DNA of 64,000 nucleotides from Flavobacterium noncentrifugens (GTDB lineage: Bacteria > Bacteroidota > Bacteroidia > Flavobacteriales > Flavobacteriaceae). Below the pieces are notes generated by a model that did no database searches, was not told where the DNA came from, and saw only the letters and a list, made by a program, of their open reading frames with translations. Made by a program: the position numbers and the translations under genes. Where the stretch lies: contig NZ_FNEZ01000002.1 of assembly GCF_900100375.1 (NCBI RefSeq), forward strand, positions 558,001-622,000, given 5' to 3'. Below, one piece after another: positions 26,628-36,900 of this stretch (its first letter is position 1; the number at the start of each line of letters is the position of its first letter).

Positions 26628-27044
26628 ATGCCAAGAATCCTCGCCATCGATTACGGGCAAAAGCGCACCGGAATTGCCATTACAGATGAACTTAAAATCA
26701 TCGCTTCAGGATTGACAACCGTTCCGTCTGAAACCGCAATTGCTTTTTTAAAAGATTATTTTTCGAAAGAAAATGTCGAAAAAGTCCTCATCGGCGAACC
26801 CAAGCAAATGAACAACGAACCTTCAGAAAGCACGCCGGTCATCGAAGCATTCGTAGAAAAATTCAAAAAAACTTTTCCCGATATGAAAGTCGTTCGCGTA
26901 GACGAAAGATTTACTTCCAAAATGGCTTTCCAAACCATGATCGACAGCGGATTGAAGAAAAACCAACGCAAAAATAAAGCGTTGATCGACGAAATTTCGG
27001 CCACGATTATGCTGCGCGATTATCTCACGCGGTATATGATTTAG
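26628..27044 (+). CDS. ruvX: Putative Holliday junction resolvase / pre-16S rRNA nuclease (RuvX/YqgF)
   Basis: The 138-residue RNase H-like protein opens MPRILAIDYGQKRTGIAITDE with the catalytic Asp7. The second acidic site is VLIGEPKQMN, and the third region reads VVRVDERFTS, ending in KNKALIDEISATIMLRDYL. It is the YqgF/RuvX family, associated with 16S rRNA 5'-end processing and Holliday junction resolution. Full length. It is not in an evident operon with mqo, which has its own promoter-like sequence. Confidence 0.94.
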   Translation: MPRILAIDYGQKRTGIAITDELKIIASGLTTVPSETAIAFLKDYFSKENVEKVLIGEPKQMNNEPSESTPVIEAFVEKFKKTFPDMKVVRVDERFTSKMAFQTMIDSGLKKNQRKNKALIDEISATIMLRDYLTRYMI

Positions 27045-27124
27045 TAAGATTTAACTTCTAAAACGTTATCGTAATTTGTCCTGTTTTTATTCAGATTTAA
27101 TAAAACGGTAACACAGATTCTCAG

Positions 27125-27133
27125 TATCTTTGC
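27125..27133 (+). promoter_or_regulatory. Bacteroidetes-type -7 element of mqo
   Basis: TATCTTTGC matches the TAnnTTTGC form of the -7 element and lies 17 bases upstream of the mqo ATG, with T-rich sequence before it. A -33 TTTG is not evident. Confidence 0.5.
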
Positions 27134-27150
27134 GGCATTAAACTACTGCC

Positions 27151-28647
27151 ATGACTGACACGACTCGCTACAACACCGACGTAGTCCTGATAGGCGCCGG
27201 AATTATGAGCGCAACGCTCGGCGTACTTCTCAAAGAACTGCAACCCAACATCAACATTGAAATTTTTGAAAGGCTCGATTCTGCTGCGGCAGAAAGCTCA
27301 GACGCCTGGAATAATGCAGGAACCGGACATTCAGCTTTCTGCGAACTCAACTACACACCCGAAAATGCCGATGGCTCGATCCAGACCGAAAAAGCCGTCA
27401 AAATTGCCGAATCATTCGAAATCTCACGCCAGTTCTGGAGTTTTCTCGTGCAAAACGGCCTCGTTTCTTCTCCCGAAAATTTCATCCGCAGCATTCCGCA
27501 CATGAGTTTTGTCTGGGGCGAAGAAAATGTCGACTATTTAACCAAACGTTTCGAAGCACTTCAAAAGGAAAACCTGTTCAAAAAAATGGAATTCAGCACC
27601 GAATTCAAGCAATTGGTTTCCTGGATGCCGTTGGTTATGGAAGGCCGTCAGGCAGATGAAAAACTCGCGGCAAGCTATATGCCAATTGGCACCGACGTCA
27701 ATTTCGGCGAACTCACCAGAAGCATGTTTGCGCATCTGCAACAGCTTGACGGCGTGACGATGCATTTTCACCACGAAGTCGAAAAACTTAAACAAGCCAC
27801 TACGACAACCGAATGGAAAATCAAGATCAAAGATTTATCAAATGGAGAAATAAAAAAAGTACGCACCAAATTTGTATTTATCGGTGCAGGCGGCGGTTCA
27901 TTGCCTTTACTCGAAAAAGCCGATATTCCGGAAGGCAGCGGTTTCGGCGGATTTCCGGTAAGTGGACAATGGCTTAAATGCACGAATCCCGAAGTCATCG
28001 AAAAGCACTTTGCAAAAGTGTATGGAAAAGCATCGGTTGGTGCGCCTCCGATGTCGGTTCCGCATATTGACAGCCGCATGATCGACGGACAAAAAGCATT
28101 GTTGTTCGGACCTTACGCCGGTTTTTCAACCAAATTTTTAAAGAACGGTTCGTATCTCGATTTGCCGCTTTCGATCAAAGCCAATAATGTAATTCCGATG
28201 CTTTCAGCAGGATTCCACAACTTGCCGTTGACCAAATATTTAATCGACCAGGTGCGTCAATCTTCCGAAGACCGACTCGAAGCATTACGCGAATACGTTC
28301 CCGAAGCGAAAATGGAAGACTGGGAATTAGAAACGGCCGGACAACGCGTTCAGGTCATCAAAAAAGATGAAAACGGAAAAGGAATTCTCGAATTTGGGAC
28401 AGAAGTTGTCACCAAAGCCGACGGTTCATTGGCTGTTTTACTCGGCGCTTCCCCGGGCGCTTCAACTGCGGCTGCGATCATGCTCGATTTGCTGAAGAAA
28501 TGTTTCGGCGAACAAGTCAATTCTCCCGAATGGCAGCAAAAATTAAAAGCGATGATTCCGTCGTACGGACAAACGCTGAACGACAAACCTGAATTTTTAT
28601 CTGAAATCAGGCAGCATACCGCCGAAGTTTTAAAACTCGTCAATTAA
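27151..28647 (+). CDS. mqo: Malate:quinone oxidoreductase
   Basis: This 498-residue FAD enzyme is membrane-associated and oxidises malate to oxaloacetate with electrons to quinone. The FAD site is VVLIGAGIMSATLGVLL (about residues 11-27). Family motifs follow: NAGTGHSAFCELNYTP, IPHMSFVWG, FVFIGAGGGSLPLLEKADIPE, and GPYAGFSTKFLK. The C-terminal LLGASPGASTAAAIMLDLL is typical of Mqo. It is full length. Its stop shares one base with the start of the HAD gene. It takes part in the TCA cycle and respiration. Confidence 0.96.
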   Translation: MTDTTRYNTDVVLIGAGIMSATLGVLLKELQPNINIEIFERLDSAAAESSDAWNNAGTGHSAFCELNYTPENADGSIQTEKAVKIAESFEISRQFWSFLVQNGLVSSPENFIRSIPHMSFVWGEENVDYLTKRFEALQKENLFKKMEFSTEFKQLVSWMPLVMEGRQADEKLAASYMPIGTDVNFGELTRSMFAHLQQLDGVTMHFHHEVEKLKQATTTTEWKIKIKDLSNGEIKKVRTKFVFIGAGGGSLPLLEKADIPEGSGFGGFPVSGQWLKCTNPEVIEKHFAKVYGKASVGAPPMSVPHIDSRMIDGQKALLFGPYAGFSTKFLKNGSYLDLPLSIKANNVIPMLSAGFHNLPLTKYLIDQVRQSSEDRLEALREYVPEAKMEDWELETAGQRVQVIKKDENGKGILEFGTEVVTKADGSLAVLLGASPGASTAAAIMLDLLKKCFGEQVNSPEWQQKLKAMIPSYGQTLNDKPEFLSEIRQHTAEVLKLVN

Positions 28648-29450
28648 TGATCAAATTAGTAGTTGCCGATATGGATGGCACCTTGCTAGACGACCAGAAA
28701 AAATTGCCTGCCGATTTTTTTGAAGTGCTCGAACGGTTGCAGCAAAAAGGCATATTGTTTTGCGTAGCCAGCGGACGCCAATATTATACATTGCTCGAGG
28801 AGTTTTTCGATATCCGTGATTCGATTGTTTTTTGTGCCGAAAACGGAACGTATGTTGTTTATAAAAATGATGTGATTCATCTCGACACGATGAAAAAGTC
28901 GGATGCAATTCAACTGATTAAAGTGGGCCGAAAAATCAAAAATGCATTTCTGGTTCTGTGCTGTAAAGATAGCGCGTATGTTGAAAATACAGATGTCGCT
29001 TTTCTGGATGAAGTCAGGAAATATTACAAAAGACTTGAAATCGTTGGCGATTTAACGCAAGTCGAAGATGAAATCCTCAAAGTAACCTTATGCGATTTTG
29101 GAGATTCTGAAAAAAACAGCTATACGTATTATAGCGATTTCGAAAAGGATTTTAAAGTAGCGATTTCGGGAAAAATCTGGCTTGACATTACCAATTTGTC
29201 TGCGAATAAAGGAACAGCAATTAAACAACTCCAGAAAGATTTTAATATCTCATTTGATGAAACGCTGGTTTTCGGGGATTTTTTGAACGATCTCGAAATG
29301 ATGGAAACTGCAAAATTCAGTTATGCGATGAAAAATTCACATCCTGAAATTTTAGAAGCCGCTTCATTTGTAACTCAATTCAGCAACAACGAATCGGGCG
29401 TTACAAAAACCATCAAATACCTTTGTTGTCCTGAGGTTTTGCCGGTTTAA
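28647..29450 (+). CDS. HAD-superfamily hydrolase, Cof/YbiV type
   Basis: The 267-residue HAD phosphatase of the C2B-cap (Cof) subfamily starts VVADMDGTLLDDQKKLP with nucleophile Asp9 and proton donor Asp11. A cap domain occupies about residues 85-185. The last motif is LVFGDFLNDLEMMETA, which binds Mg2+. The middle serine/threonine motif is VASGRQYYT. Such enzymes dephosphorylate sugar phosphates or flavin-type metabolites. The ATG overlaps the mqo stop by one base (TAATG). It ends in the same TTAA used by the convergent FUSC stop. Confidence 0.9.
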   Translation: MIKLVVADMDGTLLDDQKKLPADFFEVLERLQQKGILFCVASGRQYYTLLEEFFDIRDSIVFCAENGTYVVYKNDVIHLDTMKKSDAIQLIKVGRKIKNAFLVLCCKDSAYVENTDVAFLDEVRKYYKRLEIVGDLTQVEDEILKVTLCDFGDSEKNSYTYYSDFEKDFKVAISGKIWLDITNLSANKGTAIKQLQKDFNISFDETLVFGDFLNDLEMMETAKFSYAMKNSHPEILEAASFVTQFSNNESGVTKTIKYLCCPEVLPV

Positions 29451-31663
29451 TTGTCCTGCAATTTCATCGAGCTTTTAAAGATATTTTCAGATAAATTCGT
29501 TAGCCAAACGAGTTGTTCGATGACCAATTGCGCCTCCTGCATTTTCTGCTGAAATTCTTCAGGATCGTATAAATGGCTTTCTTTTAACTCTTTGGCACGG
29601 ATGTTTTTTAGTTCGGTAAAACGCAACGCAACATCTTCTTTGACTTCTGGAATGAGTTCGCTGTGATTCGCTTTGGCTTCCAAAACGGCAATTGCATCGT
29701 TTAAATTTCTAACCACGGTTTTGATTACGACATTAAAAGCTTCGGAAGCATTCGTGGTTTTGTGTGATTGGATATACGTTCCTAATGAAGCCGATGAGGA
29801 TAGCATGCTGTGGTTTAAAACAACCAGTTTATAAAGTTGCGGCAACTGTTTCTGCTTGGATTTTGGTTCCTGCGACATGCGTTGGAATGATGCCATTAAA
29901 TTCGAAACTTCGATAAAAGCATTTTTTCGCGCACTTCGGTAAGCTATAGTGACTTCGCCTTTTTTATTGTAGAAAATTGAAATCTGCTCGACATAATTTC
30001 TGTTGGCTTCAATTGATTTTTTCAGATGCACGCGCATGTTCAAAAATTCCCAGGACGGCCAGAAAAAGTAGTTCGCGATAAAGGCCAAGCCACCGCCAAC
30101 AACGGTATCGAGAATCCGGAACTGGATCACATTCGTAATATCGGGCGTCAGCAATCCATACACAAAAACGACATAAATCGTTACGAAAGTTGCCCCGATT
30201 TTATAATTTACAGCGGTAAAAGTAAAGCCCAGAATCATGGCAATAATCGCAAAAGTCCCAATGGCAATGTGATTGTGAACGACGCTCAGAATCGCAAACG
30301 CAATCAATCCGCCGACAATGGTTCCGAAAATTCTATGGTATGAACGTTCTTTCGTCAATCCGTAGCCCGGCCGCATGATCACGACAATCGTGAGTAAAAT
30401 CCAATAGATATTTTGTAAAGGAAATAGCGCTCCGATCAAAAATCCGATTAAAATCGTAATCGTCAACCGCAGTGAATGCCTGAAATTTGTTGACGAAAAA
30501 CTTAAATTTTCCCTGAAAGTACTCCACGGATAATATTGCGGCGCCAACAATTTATCCAGATCTTTATCGCGTCCTTTCAAATCCTGTAAACTCACAGCCG
30601 AAATAAAAGCACGTTCTACGACTTTAATTTTTTCAATTTGCTTTTCTGCATAATGCACCATGTTTGTCAGCATCCAAACGCCTTCAGAATTTTCGGTTTC
30701 TCCGGTCGCTTTCGCATATTCCAAAATAACATTCTCAAGGTTTTCCAGGTCTTTGATCAATGAATGTTTTGAAATGTATTGGTTTTTGTTTTCGATGCTT
30801 TTGGACAATTGTTTTAAGGTTGCTGCAAGATTGTATGCTAAGTGCTGGTAAGTCGCCAGAACTTTTGGATGGCCACTGAATTTTTCCTGCAATTTGCTGT
30901 GGTCGAAGGAAGTCGATAATGCGAGTTCCATGATTTCGACCAATGAAATAAAAACGAGCAGCATTTTCCTGTTTTGGTTCGAACTTCCAGTATCCGGGCG
31001 GTTTCTGATCAATACTTCGCGAATGTTTTCCTGGATCGTATTGAGTTCGACCTGCAAATGCAATTGTTTTTCAATGATTTTCGGGCGATCTGCATCAATA
31101 TTCCACAAATCACCGCGTAATTTCAGGTATTTTGAAGTCAGCTTAATGCATTCGGCCATCTGCAATTCGACATAACGGTGCGGCCTGACGAAGTGAAACA
31201 ACAGTGAAATCAACAAATAAAACAATCCGCCAAGAAGGATCAAACCAGAGTTCTGAAACATTTCCCAGCCGGTATGAACATGCCCGAAAGCCAGCGCTGT
31301 CGCCAATAATCCGGAGAACGAAACCATATTCGCCCGATGCCCGTAAACTGAAATCATCGACAGAAAAAAAATCACCACCGAAATCACCGGATACAATATA
31401 TAAGGAAAAGGATGCAGCACATTGACTAGCAAATTGCAGCCTGAAACGATCAATGCAGCGACTAAAACTCCGTTGACTTTGTGTTTCAAATTGCTCGGAA
31501 TATCACTCGGATAGGTAAGAAATGCGCCAATGGCAACCGTAAACCCGATCTCAAAATGACCCAGGTAGGAAGCTATAAAAACAGGGATAACTGAAGCAAG
31601 GGTAACTTTAAGCGCGTTGTTGAAATTCGTACTGTCGGTAAATTTTCTAACCTGGTCTATCAT
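29447..31663 (-). CDS. FUSC/YccS-family inner-membrane protein
   Basis: I chose the ATG at 31663 (MIDQVRKFTDSTNF), because a promoter-like TAACTTTG lies within the first codons after the alternative ATG at 31693. The product is about 738 residues. It has two hydrophobic blocks, about residues 25-155 and 395-530, with helices such as VIPVFIASYLGHFEIGFTVAIGAF and LRLTITILIGFLIGALFPLQ. Each is followed by a large soluble helical domain. This is the YccS/FUSC layout of putative efflux or aromatic-acid exporters. The membrane fold is clear; the substrate is unknown. Confidence 0.85.
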   Translation of the reverse strand: MIDQVRKFTDSTNFNNALKVTLASVIPVFIASYLGHFEIGFTVAIGAFLTYPSDIPSNLKHKVNGVLVAALIVSGCNLLVNVLHPFPYILYPVISVVIFFLSMISVYGHRANMVSFSGLLATALAFGHVHTGWEMFQNSGLILLGGLFYLLISLLFHFVRPHRYVELQMAECIKLTSKYLKLRGDLWNIDADRPKIIEKQLHLQVELNTIQENIREVLIRNRPDTGSSNQNRKMLLVFISLVEIMELALSTSFDHSKLQEKFSGHPKVLATYQHLAYNLAATLKQLSKSIENKNQYISKHSLIKDLENLENVILEYAKATGETENSEGVWMLTNMVHYAEKQIEKIKVVERAFISAVSLQDLKGRDKDLDKLLAPQYYPWSTFRENLSFSSTNFRHSLRLTITILIGFLIGALFPLQNIYWILLTIVVIMRPGYGLTKERSYHRIFGTIVGGLIAFAILSVVHNHIAIGTFAIIAMILGFTFTAVNYKIGATFVTIYVVFVYGLLTPDITNVIQFRILDTVVGGGLAFIANYFFWPSWEFLNMRVHLKKSIEANRNYVEQISIFYNKKGEVTIAYRSARKNAFIEVSNLMASFQRMSQEPKSKQKQLPQLYKLVVLNHSMLSSSASLGTYIQSHKTTNASEAFNVVIKTVVRNLNDAIAVLEAKANHSELIPEVKEDVALRFTELKNIRAKELKESHLYDPEEFQQKMQEAQLVIEQLVWLTNLSENIFKSSMKLQDN

Positions 31664-31680
31664 TCGGGAGGCGTTGTTAA

Positions 31681-31688
31681 CAAAGTTA
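31681..31688 (-). promoter_or_regulatory. -7 element that decides the FUSC start
   Basis: On the minus strand the sequence TAACTTTG (reverse complement of 31681-31688) matches TAnnTTTG. It would place the transcript start near 31675, inside the longer ORF, so the ATG at 31663 becomes the first usable start. Confidence 0.45.
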
Positions 31689-31792
31689 CACATTGTGCCT
31701 GTTTAATCCACAGCAAAATTTGTCGTTTTATGATAAAATTGTAAAAATTTGCCAAATCTTAACTTCGCATAATGCTTTGATTATTTTTTCGT

Positions 31793-31800
31793 TATTTTTG
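31793..31800 (+). promoter_or_regulatory. -7 element upstream of def
   Basis: TATTTTTG fits TAnnTTTG and lies 57 bases before the def ATG at 31858. It is divergent from the FUSC promoter about 105 bases away. Confidence 0.4.
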
Positions 31801-31857
31801 CCAACCTGTGTTCGATATTTTTCGGATTTTGACCGCGGGATCTTAATATATTTAAAG

Positions 31858-32445
31858 ATGATTTTACCAATTGTAGGATATGGCGACCCGGTGCTAAGAA
31901 AGGTCGGAGTTGAAGTTTCACCCGAATATCCAAACCTGAAAGAAACGATTGCAAACATGTATGAAACCATGTACAATGCATACGGAGTCGGACTTGCAGC
32001 GCCGCAGGTTGGCCTCTCGATCCGTCTTTTCGTGATTGATACAACGCCATTTAGTGACGATGAAGATCTGGAAAAAACCGAACAGGACGAACTCAAAAGC
32101 TTCAAGCGTACATTCATCAACGCAAAAATGCTGAAAGAAGAAGGCGAGGAATGGGGTTTCAACGAAGGCTGTTTAAGCATTCCGGAAGTCCGCGAAGACG
32201 TTTACCGAAATGAAAAAATCACGATTGAATATTTCGACGAGGATTTCAACAAAAAAACGGAAGTTTTCGACGGGTTGATTGCCCGCGTCATCCAGCACGA
32301 ATACGACCATATCGAAGGAATTTTGTTTACCGATAAAATTTCGTCACTCAAAAAACAACTCATCAAAAAGAAACTTCAGAACATCATGGAAGGCAAAGCG
32401 CGCCCGGATTATAAGATGAAGTTTGCTGCAAAAAAAGGAAGATAA
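31858..32445 (+). CDS. def: Peptide deformylase
   Basis: The ATG at 31858 gives a 195-residue enzyme. The frame is open upstream to 31693, but that stretch holds the promoter. Motif 1 is GVGLAAPQ (residues 43-50). Motif 2 is EGCLSIP, where Cys105 binds the metal. Motif 3 is HEYDH, with His147 and His151 as ligands and Glu148 as catalytic base. It removes the N-formyl group from nascent proteins. Following genes encode DUF5606 and MazG proteins, a neighbourhood common in flavobacteria. Confidence 0.97.
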   Translation: MILPIVGYGDPVLRKVGVEVSPEYPNLKETIANMYETMYNAYGVGLAAPQVGLSIRLFVIDTTPFSDDEDLEKTEQDELKSFKRTFINAKMLKEEGEEWGFNEGCLSIPEVREDVYRNEKITIEYFDEDFNKKTEVFDGLIARVIQHEYDHIEGILFTDKISSLKKQLIKKKLQNIMEGKARPDYKMKFAAKKGR

Positions 32446-32474
32446 AAAAAAACATACTCAATAAATTTAAAAAA

Positions 32475-32924
32475 ATGAATTTAGAAAAGATTTTAGCGAT
32501 TTCCGGAAAACCGGGTTTATATGCACTAAAAGTTCAAACGCGTACAGGTTTTGTAGCAGAATCATTGGCTGACGGAAAAAAAGTAACGGTTGGATTGCGA
32601 AGCAACGTGAGTTTGCTATCGGAAATTTCGATGTACACCAATTCTGAAGAAAAACCCTTAGCAGAAGTCATGCGCAACATCGCAATCAAAGAAGACAATG
32701 GGCCGGCGATTTCGCATAAAGAAGACAATGCAACGTTGATCGCTTATTTTAAAGAGATTTTACCTGATTATGACGAAGACCGCGTATACCCATCAGACAT
32801 TAAAAAAGTGCTGAACTGGTACAACATTCTTCAGGCTAAAGGCTTGGTTTCGAAAGAAGCACCTGTTAAAAATGAAGCTGCAACAGAAGAAGTAACCGAA
32901 GAAGTGATCGAAGCGAAAAAATAA
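32475..32924 (+). CDS. DUF5606 domain-containing protein
   Basis: This 149-residue soluble protein begins MNLEKILAISGKPGLYALKVQTRTGFVAESL, the Bacteroidetes DUF5606 pattern. An SH3-like N-terminal half is followed by a helical segment (LIAYFKEILPDYDEDRVYPSDIKKVLNWYNILQ) and a Glu/Val-rich tail. It starts 29 bases after def and ends in front of a terminator. Function is unknown, but the conserved neighbourhood suggests a housekeeping role. Confidence 0.88.
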   Translation: MNLEKILAISGKPGLYALKVQTRTGFVAESLADGKKVTVGLRSNVSLLSEISMYTNSEEKPLAEVMRNIAIKEDNGPAISHKEDNATLIAYFKEILPDYDEDRVYPSDIKKVLNWYNILQAKGLVSKEAPVKNEAATEEVTEEVIEAKK

Positions 32925-32943
32925 TTTTTTCAATTATAGATTT

Positions 32944-32981
32944 AATCCTGCCCGATGGTTTTTCGCGGCAGGATTTCTTAT
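32944..32981 (+). terminator. Terminator after the DUF5606 gene
   Basis: AATCCTGCC (32944-32952) pairs perfectly with GGCAGGATT (32967-32975) across a 14-base loop, followed by a T-rich stretch. It separates def-DUF5606 from mazG. Confidence 0.75.
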
Positions 32982-33002
32982 TTTTACCTAAAATCAATTT
33001 CG

Positions 33003-33776
33003 ATGAATTCAAGAACACTCCAACTCCAGGCTTTCGAACGTTTGTTAAACATCATGGACGACCTGCGCGAAAAATGCCCGTGGGACAAAAAGCAAACCTT
33101 GCAGACTTTACGCCATTTAACGATTGAAGAAACCTATGAACTGGGCGATGCAATTTTGGATAATGATTTAACCGAAGTCAAAAAGGAACTCGGTGATTTA
33201 TTGCTTCACATTGTTTTCTACGCGAAGATCGGAAGTGAAACCAATGATTTCGATATTGCCGATGTGTGCAACGAAATCTGCGAAAAACTCATTTACCGCC
33301 ATCCGCACATTTATGGCGACGTCGAAGTCAAAGATGAAGAAGAAGTGAAGCAAAACTGGGAAAAACTCAAACTCAAAGAAGGCAAAAAATCCGTTTTGGA
33401 AGGCGTCCCGAAAAGTCTGCCAGCACTTGTAAAGGCTTCCCGAATCCAGGATAAAGTCAAAGGTGTCGGATTTGACTGGGAAGAACCGCAGCAGGTTTGG
33501 GATAAAGTGCAGGAAGAATTAAATGAATTGCAGGTCGAAGTCGAAGCTAAAGACCAAGATAAAATTGAAAGTGAATTCGGAGACGTCTTATTTTCAATGA
33601 TCAATTACGCCAGATTCCTGAATGTAAACCCGGAAGATGCGCTTGAACGCACGAACAAAAAATTCATCAAACGCTTTCAATACCTCGAAAGCAAAGCAGG
33701 TGAACTCGGAAAACCCTTATCGGATATGTCTTTAGCCGAAATGGATGTCTTTTGGAACGAAGCCAAAAAACTGTAA
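33003..33776 (+). CDS. mazG: Nucleoside triphosphate pyrophosphohydrolase MazG
   Basis: The ATG at 33003 gives 257 residues. The ORF is open upstream, but the family N-terminus is LLNIMDDLREKCPWDKKQT. Two MazG helical domains are visible. The first has EETYELGDAI and KKELGDLLLHIVFYAK. The second has EELNELQVEVEAKD and EFGDVLFSMINYARFL. Together they carry the Glu/Asp Mg2+-binding sites. MazG hydrolyses NTPs and dNTPs to monophosphates, removing aberrant nucleotides and, in E. coli, influencing (p)ppGpp pools. Full length. Confidence 0.95.
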   Translation: MNSRTLQLQAFERLLNIMDDLREKCPWDKKQTLQTLRHLTIEETYELGDAILDNDLTEVKKELGDLLLHIVFYAKIGSETNDFDIADVCNEICEKLIYRHPHIYGDVEVKDEEEVKQNWEKLKLKEGKKSVLEGVPKSLPALVKASRIQDKVKGVGFDWEEPQQVWDKVQEELNELQVEVEAKDQDKIESEFGDVLFSMINYARFLNVNPEDALERTNKKFIKRFQYLESKAGELGKPLSDMSLAEMDVFWNEAKKL

Positions 33777-33820
33777 TTTCCCTAAAATTCACATCCTAAC
33801 ATTAAATTAAACTTTAAAAT

Positions 33821-33828
33821 TAGTTTTG
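33821..33828 (+). promoter_or_regulatory. Possible -7 element upstream of the large T9SS protein
   Basis: TAGTTTTG matches TAnnTTTG, about 85 bases before the ATG at 33914. The support is the motif only. Confidence 0.35.
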
Positions 33829-33913
33829 GTAAACGAACGGTAAACTTGCGTTAATCGTTCTCAGAAAGTGTAGTAATAAATTGCGTGCTTATTCAACAAC
33901 ACAACAATTTATT

Positions 33914-36900
33914 ATGAAATTCAAAATTACAATGCTCTTTTCGCTGTGTGCCATGGGAATCAGCCACGCACAGCTCACGAATCCCGGCGATATTGCGTTT
34001 GTCGGGTTTAATGCCGATGGCGACGATGATGTCGCGTTTGTCACTTTCAAGGACATTCCAGCAAACACCAGCATTTATTTTTGCGATTCCGAATGGAATG
34101 GAACGGCTTTCGGAACCGATGAAGGCGATTTTACCTGGACATCAGGAAGTGCTGTCATTCCAGCCGGAACCGTCATTTCTATCAACAATTTAAGCGCTGC
34201 GATTGCGCCATCATTGGGAACCATTTCATTAAACAATGCAGGCGGATTGTCGGCTTCAGGCGATGCGATGTTTGCCTTTTTAGGAACTGCGCCGCGAACA
34301 GTCACAACGATGTTGGCTGCGATTTCAAATTCATCTTCCGGTTTCGGAACTTTAACAAATTCTGGACTTGCCGCAGGAACGACTGCAGTTTTACTTACTG
34401 AAGGTACAGATATGGCCAAATACAACGGCCCAAGATCAGGATTGGACAGAAATGGTTATCTGGCGCAACTCGGCTCGATGGCGCAATGGCAATTGGAAGA
34501 TACTGTTGCCGATGATCATAACAATGGTACAAATCCCGATCTTCCATTTAATTTGGATTCATTCGTGATTTCTTCGGGTGATGCAACCGCACCGTCGGTA
34601 GCTTCTGTGAAAGTAACTTCTGCAAATACGATTGAAATTATTTTTTCCGAAGATGTAACGGTTGCTTCTGCAAATGCGATATCAAGCTATGAAATTTCTC
34701 CAGGTTTGGATATTACAAATGCCGTTTACGATGCTGCTTTGCATAAAGTTACGATTACACATGCAGGATTTGCTTCGGGAATTGGCTATAATTTAGATGT
34801 TGCGAATGTTTCTGACCTTGCCGAAAATGTGATGGAAGCATATCAAAGTCCGTTTTTGTATTTTAACGGATTGACATCGGGTTTGGTCATTACAGAAATC
34901 ATGTACAATGCGCCTTCGGCAAATTCAAATCAGCTTGAATTCCTGGAAATTTACAACAATACAACAGCTGCTTTAGCGATTGGCGGAATCAAAGTCAAGG
35001 ACGAAGGCAATTTTACTTTTGAATTTCCAGAAATGAATTTAGCTGCAAATGCAACCGTTTTATTGGCAAATGACAAAACATCAGCTGATGCATTTTACGG
35101 CGTTTCCTTTTTAGACATGCCACAGGGAATCATCAACGCTTTGGGAAATGGCGGCGAAATGCTGCAAATCCTGAATTCACAAGATGCTATTATTTCACAG
35201 ATTGCTTATGACGATGCCGCGCCATGGCCTTTAAGCCCGGATGGAAACGGCCCATCATTGGAACTTTTAAACCCCAACGGAAATTTAAACGACGGAAACA
35301 ACTGGGCACCGGCGATACATTTGGTCGGGCAATCGTTAGGTGTGGATGTGTTTGCCTCTCCGGGAATTTACGCACCAAACGTCGCTTCATCAATTTCATT
35401 TGATACCGAATATGCTTTCGCAAATGAAAATTCAGGTACAATTGCAGTGAATGTAACGATTTCAAATGCAGCTTCAACAGCTGTTACCGCGACAGTTTCA
35501 GCGGTTTCAGGATCCGGAACTGCAGTTTCAGGAACAGATTATGATTTTACCTTACAGACAATCACTTTTCCTGCAAATTCAACTACGGCTGTAATTGTAA
35601 ACATTCCTGTTATCAATAATACTATTGCCGGAAAAGATAAATTCTTTGTTTTGGAATTGTCAAATCCGACAGGCGCGACTTTGGGCGGAATCAAATCGAA
35701 AGTCATTTATATTTTGGACGATGAAGAATCGGCTCCAACGGCTTCCGGCGCACTTGATATTAATTTTTTAAGCAGTTATGTAGTCGACGCCAATGGATCG
35801 GCAGAAATCGTAGCCCATGATCCGGTTTCTCAACGATTGTTTGTATTGAACTCGACTGCAACTAAGATCAACATTCTTGATTTCTCAAATCCGTCAGCCA
35901 TTACACAAATCAATACTTTGGATATGTCAGCTTACGGAATAGGAGCGACCAGTGTTTCTTACAAAAATGGCATCGTTGCCGCAACGGTTGAAGGCGCCAA
36001 TTTCGAAAATGGAAAAGTCATTTTCATGGACATAAACGGTGAAAATGTAAGAGTCGTAAATGCCGGCGTTTTGCCCGATATGATAACATTTACGCATGAC
36101 GGAACTAAAGTGCTGACTGCCAATGAAGGCCAGCCGAATTCAGATTATTCAATCGATCCCGAAGGAAGCATTTCCGTCATTGACGTGTCTGCAGGTTTGG
36201 CAAACATTACCCAGGCGAATGTGACTACGATTAATTTTAATGCATACGATTCGCAAAAAGCAGCGTTAAAAGCAGCAGGAGTTAGGATTTTTGGCCCAAA
36301 TGCAAGTGTTTCACAGGATTTCGAGCCAGAATATATTACGATTGCTGCCGACAATCAAACGGCTTGGGTGACACTTCAGGAAAACAATGCACTTGCAGTC
36401 GTAAATCTGGCAACGAATCAGGTGACTTCGATTATTCCATTGGGAACAAAAGACCATAGTATTGCCAGAAATGCATTGGATGCATCCGATCAGAACGGAC
36501 AAATATTCATGTCGGCCTGGCCAATAAAAGGAATGTACATGCCCGATGCGATTGCAAATTATAGCGTTGGCGGAACAAATTATTTGGTAACTGCAAATGA
36601 GGGCGACGCGCGCGAATATGACAATATGGAAGAAGAAGTAAAAGTTGGCGATGCCGATTATGTTCTTGATCCGACCGTTTTCCCAAATGCAGCATTACTG
36701 AAAAAGAACACCAATCTTGGAAGATTAGCAGTTACAAACCAATCGGGAGATTTAGATGGTGATGGCGATTTTGATGAAATCCACACTTTTGGTGCACGTT
36801 CTTTCAGCATCTGGAACGGAACAACAGGAACTTTAGTTTATGACAGCGGAGACGATTTTGAAAGAATCACGGCAGCCGATCCGGTATTTGGTGCTTTATT

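Noticed and set aside
31693..31857. N-terminal extension of peptide deformylase
   Set aside because: The extension would include the promoter-like TATTTTTG and adds residues unlike any deformylase; the family start MILPIVGYGDP is at 31858.
32944..32981. Riboswitch or leader for mazG
   Set aside because: A simple stem with T-rich tail directly after the DUF5606 stop is explained better as a terminator.
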